The notes beneath the pieces were generated by a model. The model was not told the DNA's origin. It made no database searches and saw nothing but the letters and a program-made list of their open reading frames with translations. Position numbers and translations under genes: made by a program. Below, piece by piece: positions 35,890 through 45,833 of a DNA stretch of 64,000 nt. Source of the DNA: Gammaproteobacteria bacterium. Its GTDB lineage: Bacteria; Pseudomonadota; Gammaproteobacteria; Steroidobacterales; Steroidobacteraceae. The DNA is taken from positions 1-64,000 of the forward strand of contig JAIBJM010000006.1 in NCBI GenBank assembly GCA_020029535.1. The letters run 5' to 3'. Numbering within the stretch: position 1 is the first letter of the stretch; each line of letters opens with the position of its first letter.

Positions 35890-37331
35890 ACAGCCAGCCC
35901 GATCTCGACGCCCTGGTCAGCCGCAGCTACCGGCACGGCTTCGTCACCGACATCGAAGCCGACACGGTTGCGCCCGGCCTGGACGAAGACGTGGTGCGAC
36001 TGATTTCCCGCAAGAAGCGCGAACCGCAGTTCCTGCTCGACTGGCGATTGCGCGCGCTGGCGCACTGGCGCACGCAGCGCGAGCCCGCCTGGGCGCATGT
36101 GCATCACCTGCCCATCGACTTCAACGCCATCTCCTACTACTCGGCGCCCAGGACAAATGCCGATGGTCCGAAGAGCCTGGCCGACGTGGACCCCAAGCTG
36201 CTTGAAACCTATGACAAGCTGGGTGTGCCGTTGCACGAGCGTGCGCGACTGGCCGGCGTGGCCGTCGATGCGGTGTTCGACAGCGTCTCGGTAGCCACCA
36301 CATTCAAGGACAGACTGGCCGCCGCCGGCGTGATCTTCTGCCCCTTCTCCGAGGCTGTGCAGAACCATCCGCAGCTGATCGAACAGTACCTCGGCACCGT
36401 GGTGCCCTACACCGACAACTTCTACGCCACCTTGAATTCGGCGGTGTTCTCCGACGGTTCGTTTGTCTACGTGCCCAAGGGCGTGCGTTGCCCGATGGAG
36501 CTGTCCACCTACTTCCGCATCAATGCCGCAAAGACCGGCCAGTTCGAACGCACGCTGATCATTGCCGATGCCGGCAGCTACGTCAGTTATCTGGAAGGCT
36601 GCACGGCGCCGATGCGCGATGAGAACCAGCTGCACGCCGCGGTGGTGGAACTGGTGGCGCTGGACGATGCGCAGATCAAGTACTCGACGGTGCAGAACTG
36701 GTACCCCGGCGACGAACAGGGTCGCGGCGGCATCTACAACTTCGTCACCAAGCGCGGCGATTGCCGCGGCCGCAACTCGCGCATCTCCTGGACACAGGTG
36801 GAGACCGGCTCGGCCATCACCTGGAAATACCCCAGCTGCGTGCTGCGCGGCGAGAACTCGGTGGGCGAATTCTATTCGGTGGCCACCACCAACAACTATC
36901 AGCAGGCCGATACCGGCACCAAGATGATTCACATCGGCGCCAACACGCGCAGCACCATTGTTTCGAAGGGCATCTCGGCGGGCCACGGCCAGAATGCCTA
37001 TCGCGGCCAGGTGCGCATGATGGCCAGCGCGCATGGCGCCCGCAATTACACCCAATGCGATTCGCTGCTGATGGGCCCGAATTGCGGTGCGCATACCTTT
37101 CCCTACATCGACGTGCGCAATTCCAGCGCCGTGGTCGAGCACGAGGCCAGCACCTCGCGCATCAGCGAAGAGCAGCTGTTCTACTGCCTGCAGCGCGGGG
37201 TCGGTCAGGAGGATGCCGTCAACATGATTGTCAGTGGCTTCTGCCGCGAAGTGTTCAAGGAGTTGCCGATGGAGTTTGCGGTCGAGGCCCAGAACCTGCT
37301 GGCCGTCAGTCTCGAGGGAGCGGTGGGATGA
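35886..37331 (+). CDS. sufB: Fe-S cluster assembly scaffold protein SufB
   Basis: 481 residues, full length. It is the scaffold subunit of SufBC2D. Recognisable stretches: [39 protein letters not shown] and CQ-like core [20 protein letters not shown], with a C-terminal [14 protein letters not shown]. Cys residues in the EGCTAP region are conserved and lie near the proposed cluster site. Coupled to its neighbours by ATGA overlaps on both sides. Confidence 0.98.
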   Translation: MNSQPDLDALVSRSYRHGFVTDIEADTVAPGLDEDVVRLISRKKREPQFLLDWRLRALAHWRTQREPAWAHVHHLPIDFNAISYYSAPRTNADGPKSLADVDPKLLETYDKLGVPLHERARLAGVAVDAVFDSVSVATTFKDRLAAAGVIFCPFSEAVQNHPQLIEQYLGTVVPYTDNFYATLNSAVFSDGSFVYVPKGVRCPMELSTYFRINAAKTGQFERTLIIADAGSYVSYLEGCTAPMRDENQLHAAVVELVALDDAQIKYSTVQNWYPGDEQGRGGIYNFVTKRGDCRGRNSRISWTQVETGSAITWKYPSCVLRGENSVGEFYSVATTNNYQQADTGTKMIHIGANTRSTIVSKGISAGHGQNAYRGQVRMMASAHGARNYTQCDSLLMGPNCGAHTFPYIDVRNSSAVVEHEASTSRISEEQLFYCLQRGVGQEDAVNMIVSGFCREVFKELPMEFAVEAQNLLAVSLEGAVG

Positions 37332-38104
37332 GCAACCCGGGCACGGAACCGCTGCTGAAGATTGACGATCTGCATGTCAGCGTCGGCGGACAGCAGGTGT
37401 TGCGCGGGCTGACGCTGGCCGTCAACGCCGGTGAGGTGCACGCCATCATGGGCCCCAATGGTTCGGGCAAGAGCACACTGGCGCACGTGCTGGCCGGCCG
37501 TCCTGGCTACCAGATCACCCGCGGCAGCGTGCGCTACCAGGGCAGCGACCTGCTGGCGCTGCCGCCCGAGGAGCGCGCCCGCGCCGGCGTATTCCTGGGC
37601 TTCCAGTACCCGGTGGAAATTCCCGGCGTCAACAACGCCTACCTGCTGAAGACCGCGCTGAATGCGCAACGTCGCCAGCGCGACCTGCCCGACATCGACG
37701 CCTTCGATTTCCTGGCGCTGGTGCGTGAGCGCATGAAGCTGATGCAGATCGACGAGAGCTTCCTGGCGCGCGGCGTCAATGAAGGTTTCTCGGGCGGCGA
37801 GAAGAAACGCAATGAAATCCTGCAGATGCTGATACTGGAGCCGCGCCTGGCGCTGCTGGACGAGACCGACTCCGGCCTCGACATCGATGCGCTGAAGGTG
37901 GTGGCGCGCGGCGTGAATTCGCTGCGTTCGCCAGAGCGCGCCATTGTGCTGGTGACGCACTACCAGCGGCTGCTGGATCACATCGTGCCGGATCAAGTGC
38001 ACGTGCTGGTGCGCGGCCGCATGGTGCGCAGTGGCGACCGCAGTCTGGCGCTGGAACTCGAGAAGCGCGGCTATGACTGGGTGCTGGAGCAGGCGGTCGC
38101 CTGA
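37328..38104 (+). CDS. sufC: Fe-S assembly ATPase SufC
   Basis: 258 residues. ABC-type ATPase without membrane domain: Walker [30 protein letters not shown] (Q-loop), signature [14 protein letters not shown] and Walker [17 protein letters not shown]. It drives SufB-SufD rearrangement for cluster assembly. The ATG overlaps the sufB stop, and sufD starts 6 bases after the end. Confidence 0.98.
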   Translation: MSNPGTEPLLKIDDLHVSVGGQQVLRGLTLAVNAGEVHAIMGPNGSGKSTLAHVLAGRPGYQITRGSVRYQGSDLLALPPEERARAGVFLGFQYPVEIPGVNNAYLLKTALNAQRRQRDLPDIDAFDFLALVRERMKLMQIDESFLARGVNEGFSGGEKKRNEILQMLILEPRLALLDETDSGLDIDALKVVARGVNSLRSPERAIVLVTHYQRLLDHIVPDQVHVLVRGRMVRSGDRSLALELEKRGYDWVLEQAVA

Positions 38105-38110
38105 AACGTC

Positions 38111-39352
38111 ATGACGCTACGCGAACGCGCCCTGCAGGAGCTACAACGTCAGCCGATGCGGTCTGCCGGCATGGTCGCGCAGACGGCGCAGCTGCTGGAT
38201 CAGCATGGACTGCCACAGCCCCGTGACGAGTACTGGCGCAACGCCAACCTGCGCGCCTTCGAACAGGTCACGCAGTTCCTGCCACCGGCACACAGCTCCG
38301 CTGTCACCTCCCTGCCCGCTCCGCTGCCCGGCTTCCAGCGACTGGTGTTCGTCGATGGCCGACGCGCAGCGCAGCTCAGCGATGCAGCAGCGCTGCAGTT
38401 GCTGGCCGATCCGGCGGCCTGGCCGGCGCCGGCCGATGATCAGGGCTATCGCGACGATCAGCGCTTCGCATTGTTGAATGCGCTGTTCGGCAGCGACGGC
38501 GCACAGCTGCAACTGCGGCAGGATGCGGCCGTCGAGCTGCTGTTCATCGCCAGCGGCGCGGCCGGTTCCAGCTATCCGCGGCTGGCGGTGCAGCTGGCCG
38601 ATGGCGTGCAGGCCCGCCTGGTGGAACGTCATCTGGGTGCGCCGGCAGCCGGCGGATTCATCTGCACACAGACCCGCGTCGAACTGCAACGCAATGCGCG
38701 GCTCGATCATTACCGGCTGCAGGACTGCGACGCCTCGGCGCTGTGGATGGACACACTGTTCGCCCGGCTGGACGCACATGCCCACTACGACGTGCGGCTG
38801 CTGGGCGTGGGTGCAGCCACAGCACGTTGCAGCGCCGAGGTGGTGCTGAGCGGTGCGCAAGCCGAGCTGACGTGGCGCTCGATGGCGGCGCTGGATGCCC
38901 GGCAGGTGGGCGATACGCTGCTGCGCGTGCGCCACGAAGCGCCCGGCACCCGCACCTCGCAACTGTTCCGTGGCATTGCCGTGGGCCAGGCGCGCATCGG
39001 CTTCGATGCCGATGTGCGCGTCAGCGCTGCCGCTGCCGGCACACGCGTATCGCAATCGCTGCGCGGATTGATCGAGGGCGCCGAGTCGGGCATCAACCTG
39101 CGCCCGCGGCTGACCATCCACACCGACGACATCCAGGCCTCGCATGGCGCCACCACCGGACAGCTGGACGAGAACCTGCTGTTCTACCTGCTGTCGCGCG
39201 GGCTGGACGTGGCCACCGCACGCGCCCTGCTGAAGTGGGCCTTCCTCGGCGATGTGCTGTCGGCCATCGAGATTCCCGAACTGCGCCGGGAGGCCGAGCG
39301 CGCAGCGGCCGGTCATCTCAGCGACCAACTGCTGGACGGAGCGCTGTCATGA
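38111..39352 (+). CDS. sufD: Fe-S assembly protein SufD
   Basis: 413 residues, SufB paralogue. The N-terminal region is variable (YWRNANLRAFEQVTQFLPP). The beta-helix core has AELTWRSMAALDARQVGDT, and the C-terminal motif ASHGATTGQLDENLLFYLLS holds the conserved His thought to help form the cluster. Overlaps sufS by 4 bases. Confidence 0.96.
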   Translation: MTLRERALQELQRQPMRSAGMVAQTAQLLDQHGLPQPRDEYWRNANLRAFEQVTQFLPPAHSSAVTSLPAPLPGFQRLVFVDGRRAAQLSDAAALQLLADPAAWPAPADDQGYRDDQRFALLNALFGSDGAQLQLRQDAAVELLFIASGAAGSSYPRLAVQLADGVQARLVERHLGAPAAGGFICTQTRVELQRNARLDHYRLQDCDASALWMDTLFARLDAHAHYDVRLLGVGAATARCSAEVVLSGAQAELTWRSMAALDARQVGDTLLRVRHEAPGTRTSQLFRGIAVGQARIGFDADVRVSAAAAGTRVSQSLRGLIEGAESGINLRPRLTIHTDDIQASHGATTGQLDENLLFYLLSRGLDVATARALLKWAFLGDVLSAIEIPELRREAERAAAGHLSDQLLDGALS

Positions 39353-40626
39353 GCGCCCGGCCCGCCGTGGCTGCGCAGGTTGTCAATCGCTGGCTGCGCG
39401 CCGACGGCACACTGGATGTCGCACTGTTGCGCGGCCAGTTCCCCATCCTGCAGCGTCAGGTCAACGGTCGGCCGCTGGTGTACCTGGACAGCGCCGCGTC
39501 GGCACAGATGCCGCTGCCGGTGCTGGCCGCGGTGGATCATTACCATCGCGAGCTGCACTCCAATGTGCATCGCGGTGTGCACACGCTGAGCCAGCAGGCC
39601 ACCGCTGCCTTCGAAGGGTCGCGCGAAAAGGTGCGTGCCTTCATCAATGCGCGCAGCGTGCGTGAGATTGTATTCGTGCGCGGCACCACCGAGGCCATCA
39701 ATCTGGTGGCGCAGTCCTGGGGTCGCCAGAACCTGCGGGCAGGCGATGAAATCCTGATCACGCATCTGGAACACCACGCCAACATCGTGCCCTGGCAGCT
39801 GCTGTGCCAGACCGCCGGCGCCAGGCTGGTCGCGGCGCCGCTGAATGCGCGCGGCGAAGTGGAGCTGGAAGCGCTGCAGAAGCTGATCAGCGCACGCACG
39901 CGGCTGATTGCCGTGGCCCATGTGTCGAATGCGCTGGGCACCGTGCTGCCGGTGCGTGACATCGTGCAGCTGGCGCATGCGCGCGGCATTCCGGTGCTGC
40001 TGGACGGCGCCCAGGCCATTGCGCACGAAGCCGTGGACGTGCAGGCGCTGGACTGCGATTTCTATGCCTTTTCCGGCCACAAGCTGTACGGCCCCACCGG
40101 CATCGGCGTGCTGTATGCGCGCGAGGCGCTGCTGCGGCAGATGCCGCCCTGGCAGGCGGGCGGCGACATGATCCTCACGGTCAGCATTGACCGCAGCACC
40201 TGGAACGACCTGCCGTGGAAATTCGAAGCCGGCACGCCGAATATTTCCGGCGCCATCGGACTGGGCGCAGCCATCGACTTCGTTGAATCGGTGGGGCGCC
40301 CCGTCATCGCCGCCCATGAGCGGGCGCTGGCCGTACGGGCCAGCGCGCAGCTGCAGGAGCTTCCCGGTCTGCGTCTGATTGGCACCGCGCAGCACAAGGC
40401 CGCGGTGGTGTCGTTCACTATGGACGGCATCCATCCGCATGACATCGGCACCATTCTCGACACCGAGGCGGTGGCCATCCGCACCGGCCATCACTGCGCC
40501 ATGCCGGTGATGGAGTACTACAACCTGCCCGCCACTGCCCGCGCCTCCTTTGGCTGCTACAACAGCGCAAGCGATGTGGAGCGACTGATTGCGGCGGTGG
40601 CGCGCGTGCGCGAGGTGTTCAACTGA
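39349..40626 (+). CDS. sufS: SufS-type cysteine desulfurase
   Basis: 425 residues from the ATG at 39349. PLP enzyme: YLDSAASAQMP, HLEHHANIVPWQ, the PLP Lys in FSGHKLYGPTGIG and the persulfide Cys in RTGHHCAMPVME (type II, short loop). It supplies sulfur for SufBCD through SufU. The stop shares one base with the sufU start (TGATG). Confidence 0.97.
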   Translation: MSARPAVAAQVVNRWLRADGTLDVALLRGQFPILQRQVNGRPLVYLDSAASAQMPLPVLAAVDHYHRELHSNVHRGVHTLSQQATAAFEGSREKVRAFINARSVREIVFVRGTTEAINLVAQSWGRQNLRAGDEILITHLEHHANIVPWQLLCQTAGARLVAAPLNARGEVELEALQKLISARTRLIAVAHVSNALGTVLPVRDIVQLAHARGIPVLLDGAQAIAHEAVDVQALDCDFYAFSGHKLYGPTGIGVLYAREALLRQMPPWQAGGDMILTVSIDRSTWNDLPWKFEAGTPNISGAIGLGAAIDFVESVGRPVIAAHERALAVRASAQLQELPGLRLIGTAQHKAAVVSFTMDGIHPHDIGTILDTEAVAIRTGHHCAMPVMEYYNLPATARASFGCYNSASDVERLIAAVARVREVFN

Positions 40627-41081
40627 TGGACCTGCGTGATCTCTATCGTGAAGTGATCCTCGATCACAACCGCAGTCCGCGCAATTTCGGCCGACTGGAG
40701 CCGGCCGATGCCACGGCGGCCGGCCACAATCCGCTGTGCGGCGACAAACTCAATGTGACGCTGAGGCTCGATGGCGATCGGCTCGGCGATGTGCGTTTCG
40801 ACGGACAGGGTTGCGCGATCTCGGTGGCCTCGGCCTCGCTGATGACCGAAGCGGTCAAGGGCAAAAAGCTGGCCGATGTCGAGCAACTGTATCGCGAAGT
40901 GCACGCGCTGCTGACCGACCAGAATTACACGCCGCCGACCGACCTCGGCAAACTGATGGCGCTGGGTGGCGTGCGCGAGTTCCCGGTGCGCGTGAAGTGC
41001 GCCTCGCTGTGCTGGCACACATTGCATGCGGCGCTGGAGTCCGGACGCAACGCTGCATCGGCCAAGGTGTCCACGGAATAG
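40626..41081 (+). CDS. sufU: SufU-type Fe-S assembly / sulfur transfer protein
   Basis: 151 residues, NifU-N/IscU fold: DHNRSPRNFGRLEPADATA, HNPLCGDKLNV, GCAISVASASLMTEAVKGK and the third Cys in RVKCASLCWHTL. The insertion between the second and third Cys is the mark of SufU, the zinc-dependent sulfur acceptor of SufS, rather than of IscU. It replaces SufE in this operon. SufT follows after 2 bases. Confidence 0.95.
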   Translation: MDLRDLYREVILDHNRSPRNFGRLEPADATAAGHNPLCGDKLNVTLRLDGDRLGDVRFDGQGCAISVASASLMTEAVKGKKLADVEQLYREVHALLTDQNYTPPTDLGKLMALGGVREFPVRVKCASLCWHTLHAALESGRNAASAKVSTE

Positions 41082-41083
41082 CC

Positions 41084-41638
41084 ATGGCTGGTTACCAGAA
41101 CGAACCCTTCGTCATCGGCCGCGAGGTGGACGCCATCATCGTGCCCTCCGGCACGCCAATGAAACTGGTGCCCGGCCTCGCCGGCTACATCACGCAGGCA
41201 CTGGGTGGCAGCTTCACGCTGTACATCGACGGCAACCTGTACCGCCTCTCGGGTGAGAATGCCGATGCCATCGGCAAGCAGCCGATCAAGGCCCCGGAAT
41301 TGCCGCCCAACGCCACTGCTGAAGACGTGAAGCAGCTGGCATGGGAACAGCTGCGCAGCTGCTTCGATCCGGAGATCCCGGTCAACATCGTCGACCTGGG
41401 CCTGGTCTATGAATGCGAAGTCACCGCCAATGACGAGGGCACGCGCGACATCCGCGTGGCGATGACGCTGACCGCGCCCGGCTGCGGCATGGGCGAGGTG
41501 CTGGTGCAGGATGTGCGCGAGAAGCTGCTGGCCATTCCCACGGTGCGCAATGCCGACGTCAGTCTGGTGTTCGATCCGCCGTGGAGCCACTCGATGATGT
41601 CGGATGCAGCGCGGCTGCAGACCGGCATGATGTGGTGA
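41084..41638 (+). CDS. sufT: Putative Fe-S maturation protein SufT
   Basis: 184 residues. The C-terminal MIP18/DUF59 domain is clear: CFDPEIPVNIVDLGLVYECE, LTAPGCGMGEVLVQDVREK and DVSLVFDPPWSHSMMSDAAR. An N-terminal extension (residues 1-75) is typical of SufT rather than of bare DUF59 proteins. It is thought to help cluster delivery to client enzymes. The start is the ATG at 41084; the stop shares one base with the next start. Confidence 0.93.
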   Translation: MAGYQNEPFVIGREVDAIIVPSGTPMKLVPGLAGYITQALGGSFTLYIDGNLYRLSGENADAIGKQPIKAPELPPNATAEDVKQLAWEQLRSCFDPEIPVNIVDLGLVYECEVTANDEGTRDIRVAMTLTAPGCGMGEVLVQDVREKLLAIPTVRNADVSLVFDPPWSHSMMSDAARLQTGMMW

Positions 41639-42060
41639 TGGGCACGCTGATCCTGCTGCGACATGCCCAGGCGCTGCCGCAGGCCGTGGACGGCCAGGAC
41701 TTCGAACGGCCTCTGAGTCGGGTCGGGCGCGATGAAGCGCAACGCAGCGCGCAGCGACTGCGGGACGCCGGCCTGGTTCCTGATCGCATTCTCGCCAGCC
41801 CGGCGCAGCGCACCCTGGAAACCACCACGTTGCTGCTGTCGGCACTGAACCTGCCTGCCGGCATCGTGCAATACCCGCCCGAGCTGTATCTGGCCTCGGC
41901 GGCAAAGCTCGGCGAGGTGATTGCGCAGCACGGCGCCGGCGCGCGCTGTCTGCTGCTGGTGGGACACAACCCGGGCCTGAGCGCGCTGGCGGCGGTGTTG
42001 CTGCAGCAGTCCGGTCTGAATCTGGCGACCGCGGAATTCCGTCATCTGCCACTGCCATGA
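41638..42060 (+). CDS. SixA-like histidine phosphatase
   Basis: 140 residues from the ATG at 41638. Histidine phosphatase fold with the RHAQ motif at the start (ILLRHAQALP), the second Arg in SPAQRTLETT and the second His in LLVGHNPGLSALA. The short length fits the SixA group. It may dephosphorylate a phosphohistidine protein; target unknown. It is coupled to sufT and, by ATGA overlap, to the dioxygenase gene, so it rides on the suf transcript. Confidence 0.88.
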   Translation: MGTLILLRHAQALPQAVDGQDFERPLSRVGRDEAQRSAQRLRDAGLVPDRILASPAQRTLETTTLLLSALNLPAGIVQYPPELYLASAAKLGEVIAQHGAGARCLLLVGHNPGLSALAAVLLQQSGLNLATAEFRHLPLP

Positions 42061-42836
42061 GCGAAACCTTGATGCCGGCGCTGTTCATCGGTCATGGCTC
42101 GCCATTGCAGGCCATTCAGCCCACGCCTTACACCGCGGCCTGGCAGGAACTGGCGCGCGTGTTGCCGCGGCCGCGCGCCATACTTTGCATTTCAGCGCAC
42201 TGGTATATACGCGGCACTTCGGTCACTGCCATGCCGGTGCCGCCCACCATCCACGATTTCCACGGCTTCCCGCCCGCGATGTATCAATGCCGCTATCCGG
42301 CGCCGGGAGATCCGGTTCTGGCACAACAGGTGCGTGAGCTGTTGCAGCCCACCGCCGTGCATGCCGAGCACAGCGAGTGGGGTCTGGACCACGGCTGCTG
42401 GTCGGTGCTGACCTACATGTATCCGGACGCACAGATTCCGGTGGTGCAGTTGTCGATCGATGGCACGCTACCGCCCACCGCACATTACGGGTTCGGACGC
42501 AGGCTGGCGCCGCTCCGTGATCAGGGCGTGCTGATTCTCGGCAGCGGCGATGTGGTGCATAACCTGCGTCGCCTGCAGCGGATGTCCGGCGCCCCTCCAC
42601 TGGACTGGGCCGCGCGCTTCAACGACTTCGTCCGCGCCGCCATCCTGTCCGGCGACCACGCCGCACTGATCGACTACGCATTACATCCCGATGCCGCTCT
42701 TGGCGCACCGACACCGGAACACTATCTGCCGTTGTTGTACGTGCTCGGCACGCAGCAGGAAGGCGAGCAGGCCACAGTGCCTGTCGACGGGATCGACATG
42801 GGCAGCATCAGCATGCTGTGCGCGCGGCTCAGTTGA
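42057..42836 (+). CDS. Class III extradiol dioxygenase, YgiD/4,5-DOPA dioxygenase-like
   Basis: 259 residues of the LigB-type family. Metal ligands can be matched to His in FIGHGSP, the His in ISAHWY and His in SEWGLDHGCWSVL, with GSGDVVHNLRRL as a further conserved stretch. E. coli YgiD converts L-DOPA to betalamic-acid precursors in vitro; the natural substrate is unknown. An Fe(II)/Zn site may explain linkage to an iron-related operon. The 3' end overlaps convergent sppA by 8 bases. Confidence 0.9.
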   Translation: MSETLMPALFIGHGSPLQAIQPTPYTAAWQELARVLPRPRAILCISAHWYIRGTSVTAMPVPPTIHDFHGFPPAMYQCRYPAPGDPVLAQQVRELLQPTAVHAEHSEWGLDHGCWSVLTYMYPDAQIPVVQLSIDGTLPPTAHYGFGRRLAPLRDQGVLILGSGDVVHNLRRLQRMSGAPPLDWAARFNDFVRAAILSGDHAALIDYALHPDAALGAPTPEHYLPLLYVLGTQQEGEQATVPVDGIDMGSISMLCARLS

Positions 42837-44679
42837 CTCCGCAGAAGCAGTAAGCCAGCACGCGGCCGCTGCCGGCCATCCGCTGCCAGCGGTCAAGTTC
42901 TGCTTCCAGCGGCTGCAGCCGCTGCTGCCACTGCAGCACGCTGGTCTGCCCCAGCCCCAGTGCGCGCAGAGTGCGTACAACCGTGCCACGCATCTGGAAC
43001 AGCAGCTGCTCGGCCAGCGTGGTCGCCGGTTCGATGCGCCGGACCGCATAGCCTTCCGCCAGTCCGGCGCGCTGCGCCGCGGCTTTCACCGCATCGTCGT
43101 AGCCGCCCAGCCGGTCCACCAGACCCATGCGCTGCGCGTCGACACCGGCCCATACCCTGCCCTGGCCAATGGCGTCGATCTCGTCGCGACTGCGGCCGCG
43201 ACCTTCGGCCACCCGCGCCAGGAACTCCTGGTAGCTGCGGTCCACCGAACTCTGCAGGATCTGGCTCAATTCCGGCGACATGGGCCGATCGATGCGCAGT
43301 GCACCGGACAGCGGCGTGGTGCCGACCCCATCGACCTGGATACCCAGTTTGTCGAGGCTCCGGTTGAAGGTGGGCAGCGCGCCGAATACGCCGATCGAGC
43401 CGGTGATGGTATTGCCGCTGGCGATGATTTCGTCGGCTGGCGCGGCGATGTAGTAGCCACCCGAGGCCGCCAGATCGCTCATCGACACCGTGACGCTCTT
43501 GCCCGCCGCGCGCAGCGCGCGTACTTCACGGTAGATCTGCTCGGAGGCCGTCACGCTGCCGCCGGGGCTGTCAATGCGCAACACCACGGCCTTGATGTCA
43601 TCGTCCAGTCGGGCCTCGCGGAGCAGCTGCGCCGTGGTCTCGCCGCCGATGGTTCCCGGGGGTTGCTCGCCGTCGATGATCTCGCCGCTGGCAACCACCA
43701 CGCCGACGGTCTCGCTGCGATTCCGCTCCAGGGAGCGCTCGGCCTGCATCACGCGCAGGTAGTCATCCAGCTGCACGGCGCGGAACTGTTCGGGATCGTC
43801 GGAACGGGTGTCGGCCCCCACCAGTTCCACCATGCGATCGTTGACCTCTACATCGGTGCGGATGCCGGTGATCAATCCGGCCTTCAATGCCGCCGCCGCG
43901 CCATCGCCATTGGCGGCCTTGAGCAAGGCCGGCAGCTGCCCGGCGTAAGCCGCAATCTCCTCAGGCTGACGGGCGCGCGCTGCGGCCACCGAATTACGGT
44001 AACCGTTCCACAGCGCCTGCAGGTAGGCCTCGCTTTCGGCGCGATCCTCCGGCGACATGTCCTTGCGGACGAAGGGTTCCATGGCGCTCTTGTACTTGCC
44101 GGCGCGAAACAGGTGGACATCGACAGCCAGCTTGTCCAGCGCGTCTTTGTAGTACATGCGATAGCGCCCGTAGCCGGGCAGCAGCAGCATGCCGAAGGGA
44201 TCGAGGTAGACCTCGTCGGCCTGCGCCGCGAGGTAGTACTGGGTCTGGTCGAAATTGCTGCCGCTGGCGATGACTTTCTTGCCGGTGGCCTTGAACTCGG
44301 CGATGGCAGCTGCCAGTTCCTCCAGCTTGGCCTGACCGGCGCCGGTCATGTCGTCGGTGGCGATCAGCAGCGCGTGGATGCGCTTGTCGTGAGCGGCGGC
44401 GCGGATGGCATCGGTGAGATTCCACAGCAGCGTCTGCAACTCGTGCTGGCCCTGCGCCTCATTGAGTGCGCGCTGCAGCGGGTCGCCGCTCAACTGCTCG
44501 ACGATTTCGCCGGAGGGACGGATCACCAGCGCGCCACGTTCCGGCAGGCTCGGCAGGGACTGGCGCAGCAGTCCGATCAGCAGGCCGAACAGCAGTACCA
44601 GCAGCAACAGGTGCAGCACGCGCCGGAAGATGTCGAGGCCATGCCACAGCTTGCGGAAGAAGCTGAGAAGAAACCTCAT
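42829..44679 (-). CDS. sppA: Signal peptide peptidase SppA (67K type)
   Basis: 616 residues from the ATG at 44679 (GAGGTGAC just upstream; an in-frame GTG six bases earlier overlaps that site). One N-terminal membrane helix (VLHLLLLVLLFGLLIGLL), then two S49 domains. The catalytic Lys is in FRAGKYKSAMEPF and the Ser in SDLAASGGYYIAAPAD, the Lys/Ser dyad of the long SppA form. It degrades cleaved signal peptides in the inner membrane. It follows rplS on the same strand behind a strong hairpin. Confidence 0.96.
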   Translation of the reverse strand: MRFLLSFFRKLWHGLDIFRRVLHLLLLVLLFGLLIGLLRQSLPSLPERGALVIRPSGEIVEQLSGDPLQRALNEAQGQHELQTLLWNLTDAIRAAAHDKRIHALLIATDDMTGAGQAKLEELAAAIAEFKATGKKVIASGSNFDQTQYYLAAQADEVYLDPFGMLLLPGYGRYRMYYKDALDKLAVDVHLFRAGKYKSAMEPFVRKDMSPEDRAESEAYLQALWNGYRNSVAAARARQPEEIAAYAGQLPALLKAANGDGAAAALKAGLITGIRTDVEVNDRMVELVGADTRSDDPEQFRAVQLDDYLRVMQAERSLERNRSETVGVVVASGEIIDGEQPPGTIGGETTAQLLREARLDDDIKAVVLRIDSPGGSVTASEQIYREVRALRAAGKSVTVSMSDLAASGGYYIAAPADEIIASGNTITGSIGVFGALPTFNRSLDKLGIQVDGVGTTPLSGALRIDRPMSPELSQILQSSVDRSYQEFLARVAEGRGRSRDEIDAIGQGRVWAGVDAQRMGLVDRLGGYDDAVKAAAQRAGLAEGYAVRRIEPATTLAEQLLFQMRGTVVRTLRALGLGQTSVLQWQQRLQPLEAELDRWQRMAGSGRVLAYCFCGVN

Positions 44680-44701
44680 CGTCACCTCAAGGGTCGACGG
44701 T

Positions 44702-44730
44702 CACGCAGCGGGATGAAAACCCGCTGCGTG
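44702..44730 (-). terminator. Strong hairpin after rplS
   Basis: Perfect 11-bp stem CACGCAGCGGG / CCCGCTGCGTG with a 7-base loop, extended by GGTCG/CGACC outside, in the 60 bases between rplS and sppA. No T-run follows, so this may be a rho-assisted terminator or a processing site separating the ribosomal operon from sppA. Confidence 0.55.
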
Positions 44731-44739
44731 CGACCCGAT

Positions 44740-45084
44740 TCAGACCTTCTCTTCGATACGGGCCGACTTGCCAGCGCGATCGCGCAGGTAGTACAGCTTG
44801 GCGCGGCGCACATTGCCGCGGCGCTTGATCGCGATGTCGGTGATCGACGGGCTGTGGGTCTGGAACGTACGCTCCACACCCTCGCCATGCGACACCTTGC
44901 GCACCGTGAACGAGGAATTGAAACCGCGATTGGAAATCGCGATCACGACGCCCTCGTAGGCCTGCGCACGCTCGCGCTCGCCTTCGATGACCTTCACCTG
45001 CACCACCACGGTGTCGCCCGGCTTGAAGTCCGGAACCTTGCGGGTCATGCGTTCGGCTTCAAGCGTCTGGATAATGTTGCTCAT
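44740..45084 (-). CDS. rplS: Large ribosomal subunit protein bL19
   Basis: 114 residues, standard length, with [31 protein letters not shown] and [20 protein letters not shown]. Sits at the subunit interface. Last gene of rpsP-rimM-trmD-rplS; its start overlaps the trmD stop by 4 bases. Confidence 0.98.
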   Translation of the reverse strand: MSNIIQTLEAERMTRKVPDFKPGDTVVVQVKVIEGERERAQAYEGVVIAISNRGFNSSFTVRKVSHGEGVERTFQTHSPSITDIAIKRRGNVRRAKLYYLRDRAGKSARIEEKV

Positions 45085-45824
45085 CTTCGTTTTCCTTCGC
45101 TCAAGAATTCCTGCAACAGCTGCGCTGCTTCCTCGTCCGCCGGTTGCGCGGCCAGCAGTTCCGGCCGCCGCAGCCAGGTGCGGCCCAGCGCCTGCTTGCG
45201 CCGCCAGCGCCGGATGGCCGCGTGGTCGCCCGACAGCAGCACCTGCGGCACCCGCCGTCCGGCAAATTCCTCCGGTCGGGTGTAGTGCGGCCAGTCCAGC
45301 AGTCCGGCGCTGAACGAGTCTTCGACGCTCGAACGCTCGTCGCCCAGCGCGCCGGGCAGAGTCCTCGCCAGCGCGTCGATCACCACCAGCGCCGGCAACT
45401 CCCCGCCCGACAGCACATAATCACCTATCGAGAGCTCAAGATCGATAGCGCTTTCCAGCACCCGCTCGTCGATGCCCTCATACCGCCCGGCCACCAGCAA
45501 CAGGCCTGGCGCCGCGCGCAATTCATTCAACGTCGCCTGCGTAAGCAGCCGTCCCTGCGGCGACATGGCCACTCGCAGGCTCCCCGCTGGCAGCCGCTCC
45601 GCTGCTGCGGCAATCGCCGCGCACAGCGGCTCCGGCTTCATCACCATGCCAGGACCACCACCATAGGGCCGGTCGTCCACCGTCTGATGCACATTGGTGG
45701 TGTGCGTCCTGGGATCTTCGGTCCCCAGCTGCAGCAGGCCGCGCGTAATCGCCCGTCCCACCACGCCGTGGCGCAACGCATCGCGGACCAAGTCCGGAAA
45801 CAGCGTCACCACTTCTATGCGCAT
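45081..45824 (-). CDS. trmD: tRNA (guanine-37-N1)-methyltransferase
   Basis: 247 residues. It makes m1G37 in tRNAs to prevent frameshifting. SPOUT knot fold: [52 protein letters not shown] and the SAM knot [19 protein letters not shown]. Nine bases after rimM, overlapping rplS. Confidence 0.98.
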   Translation of the reverse strand: MRIEVVTLFPDLVRDALRHGVVGRAITRGLLQLGTEDPRTHTTNVHQTVDDRPYGGGPGMVMKPEPLCAAIAAAAERLPAGSLRVAMSPQGRLLTQATLNELRAAPGLLLVAGRYEGIDERVLESAIDLELSIGDYVLSGGELPALVVIDALARTLPGALGDERSSVEDSFSAGLLDWPHYTRPEEFAGRRVPQVLLSGDHAAIRRWRRKQALGRTWLRRPELLAAQPADEEAAQLLQEFLSEGKRR

Positions 45825-45833
45825 CGCTTCGCC

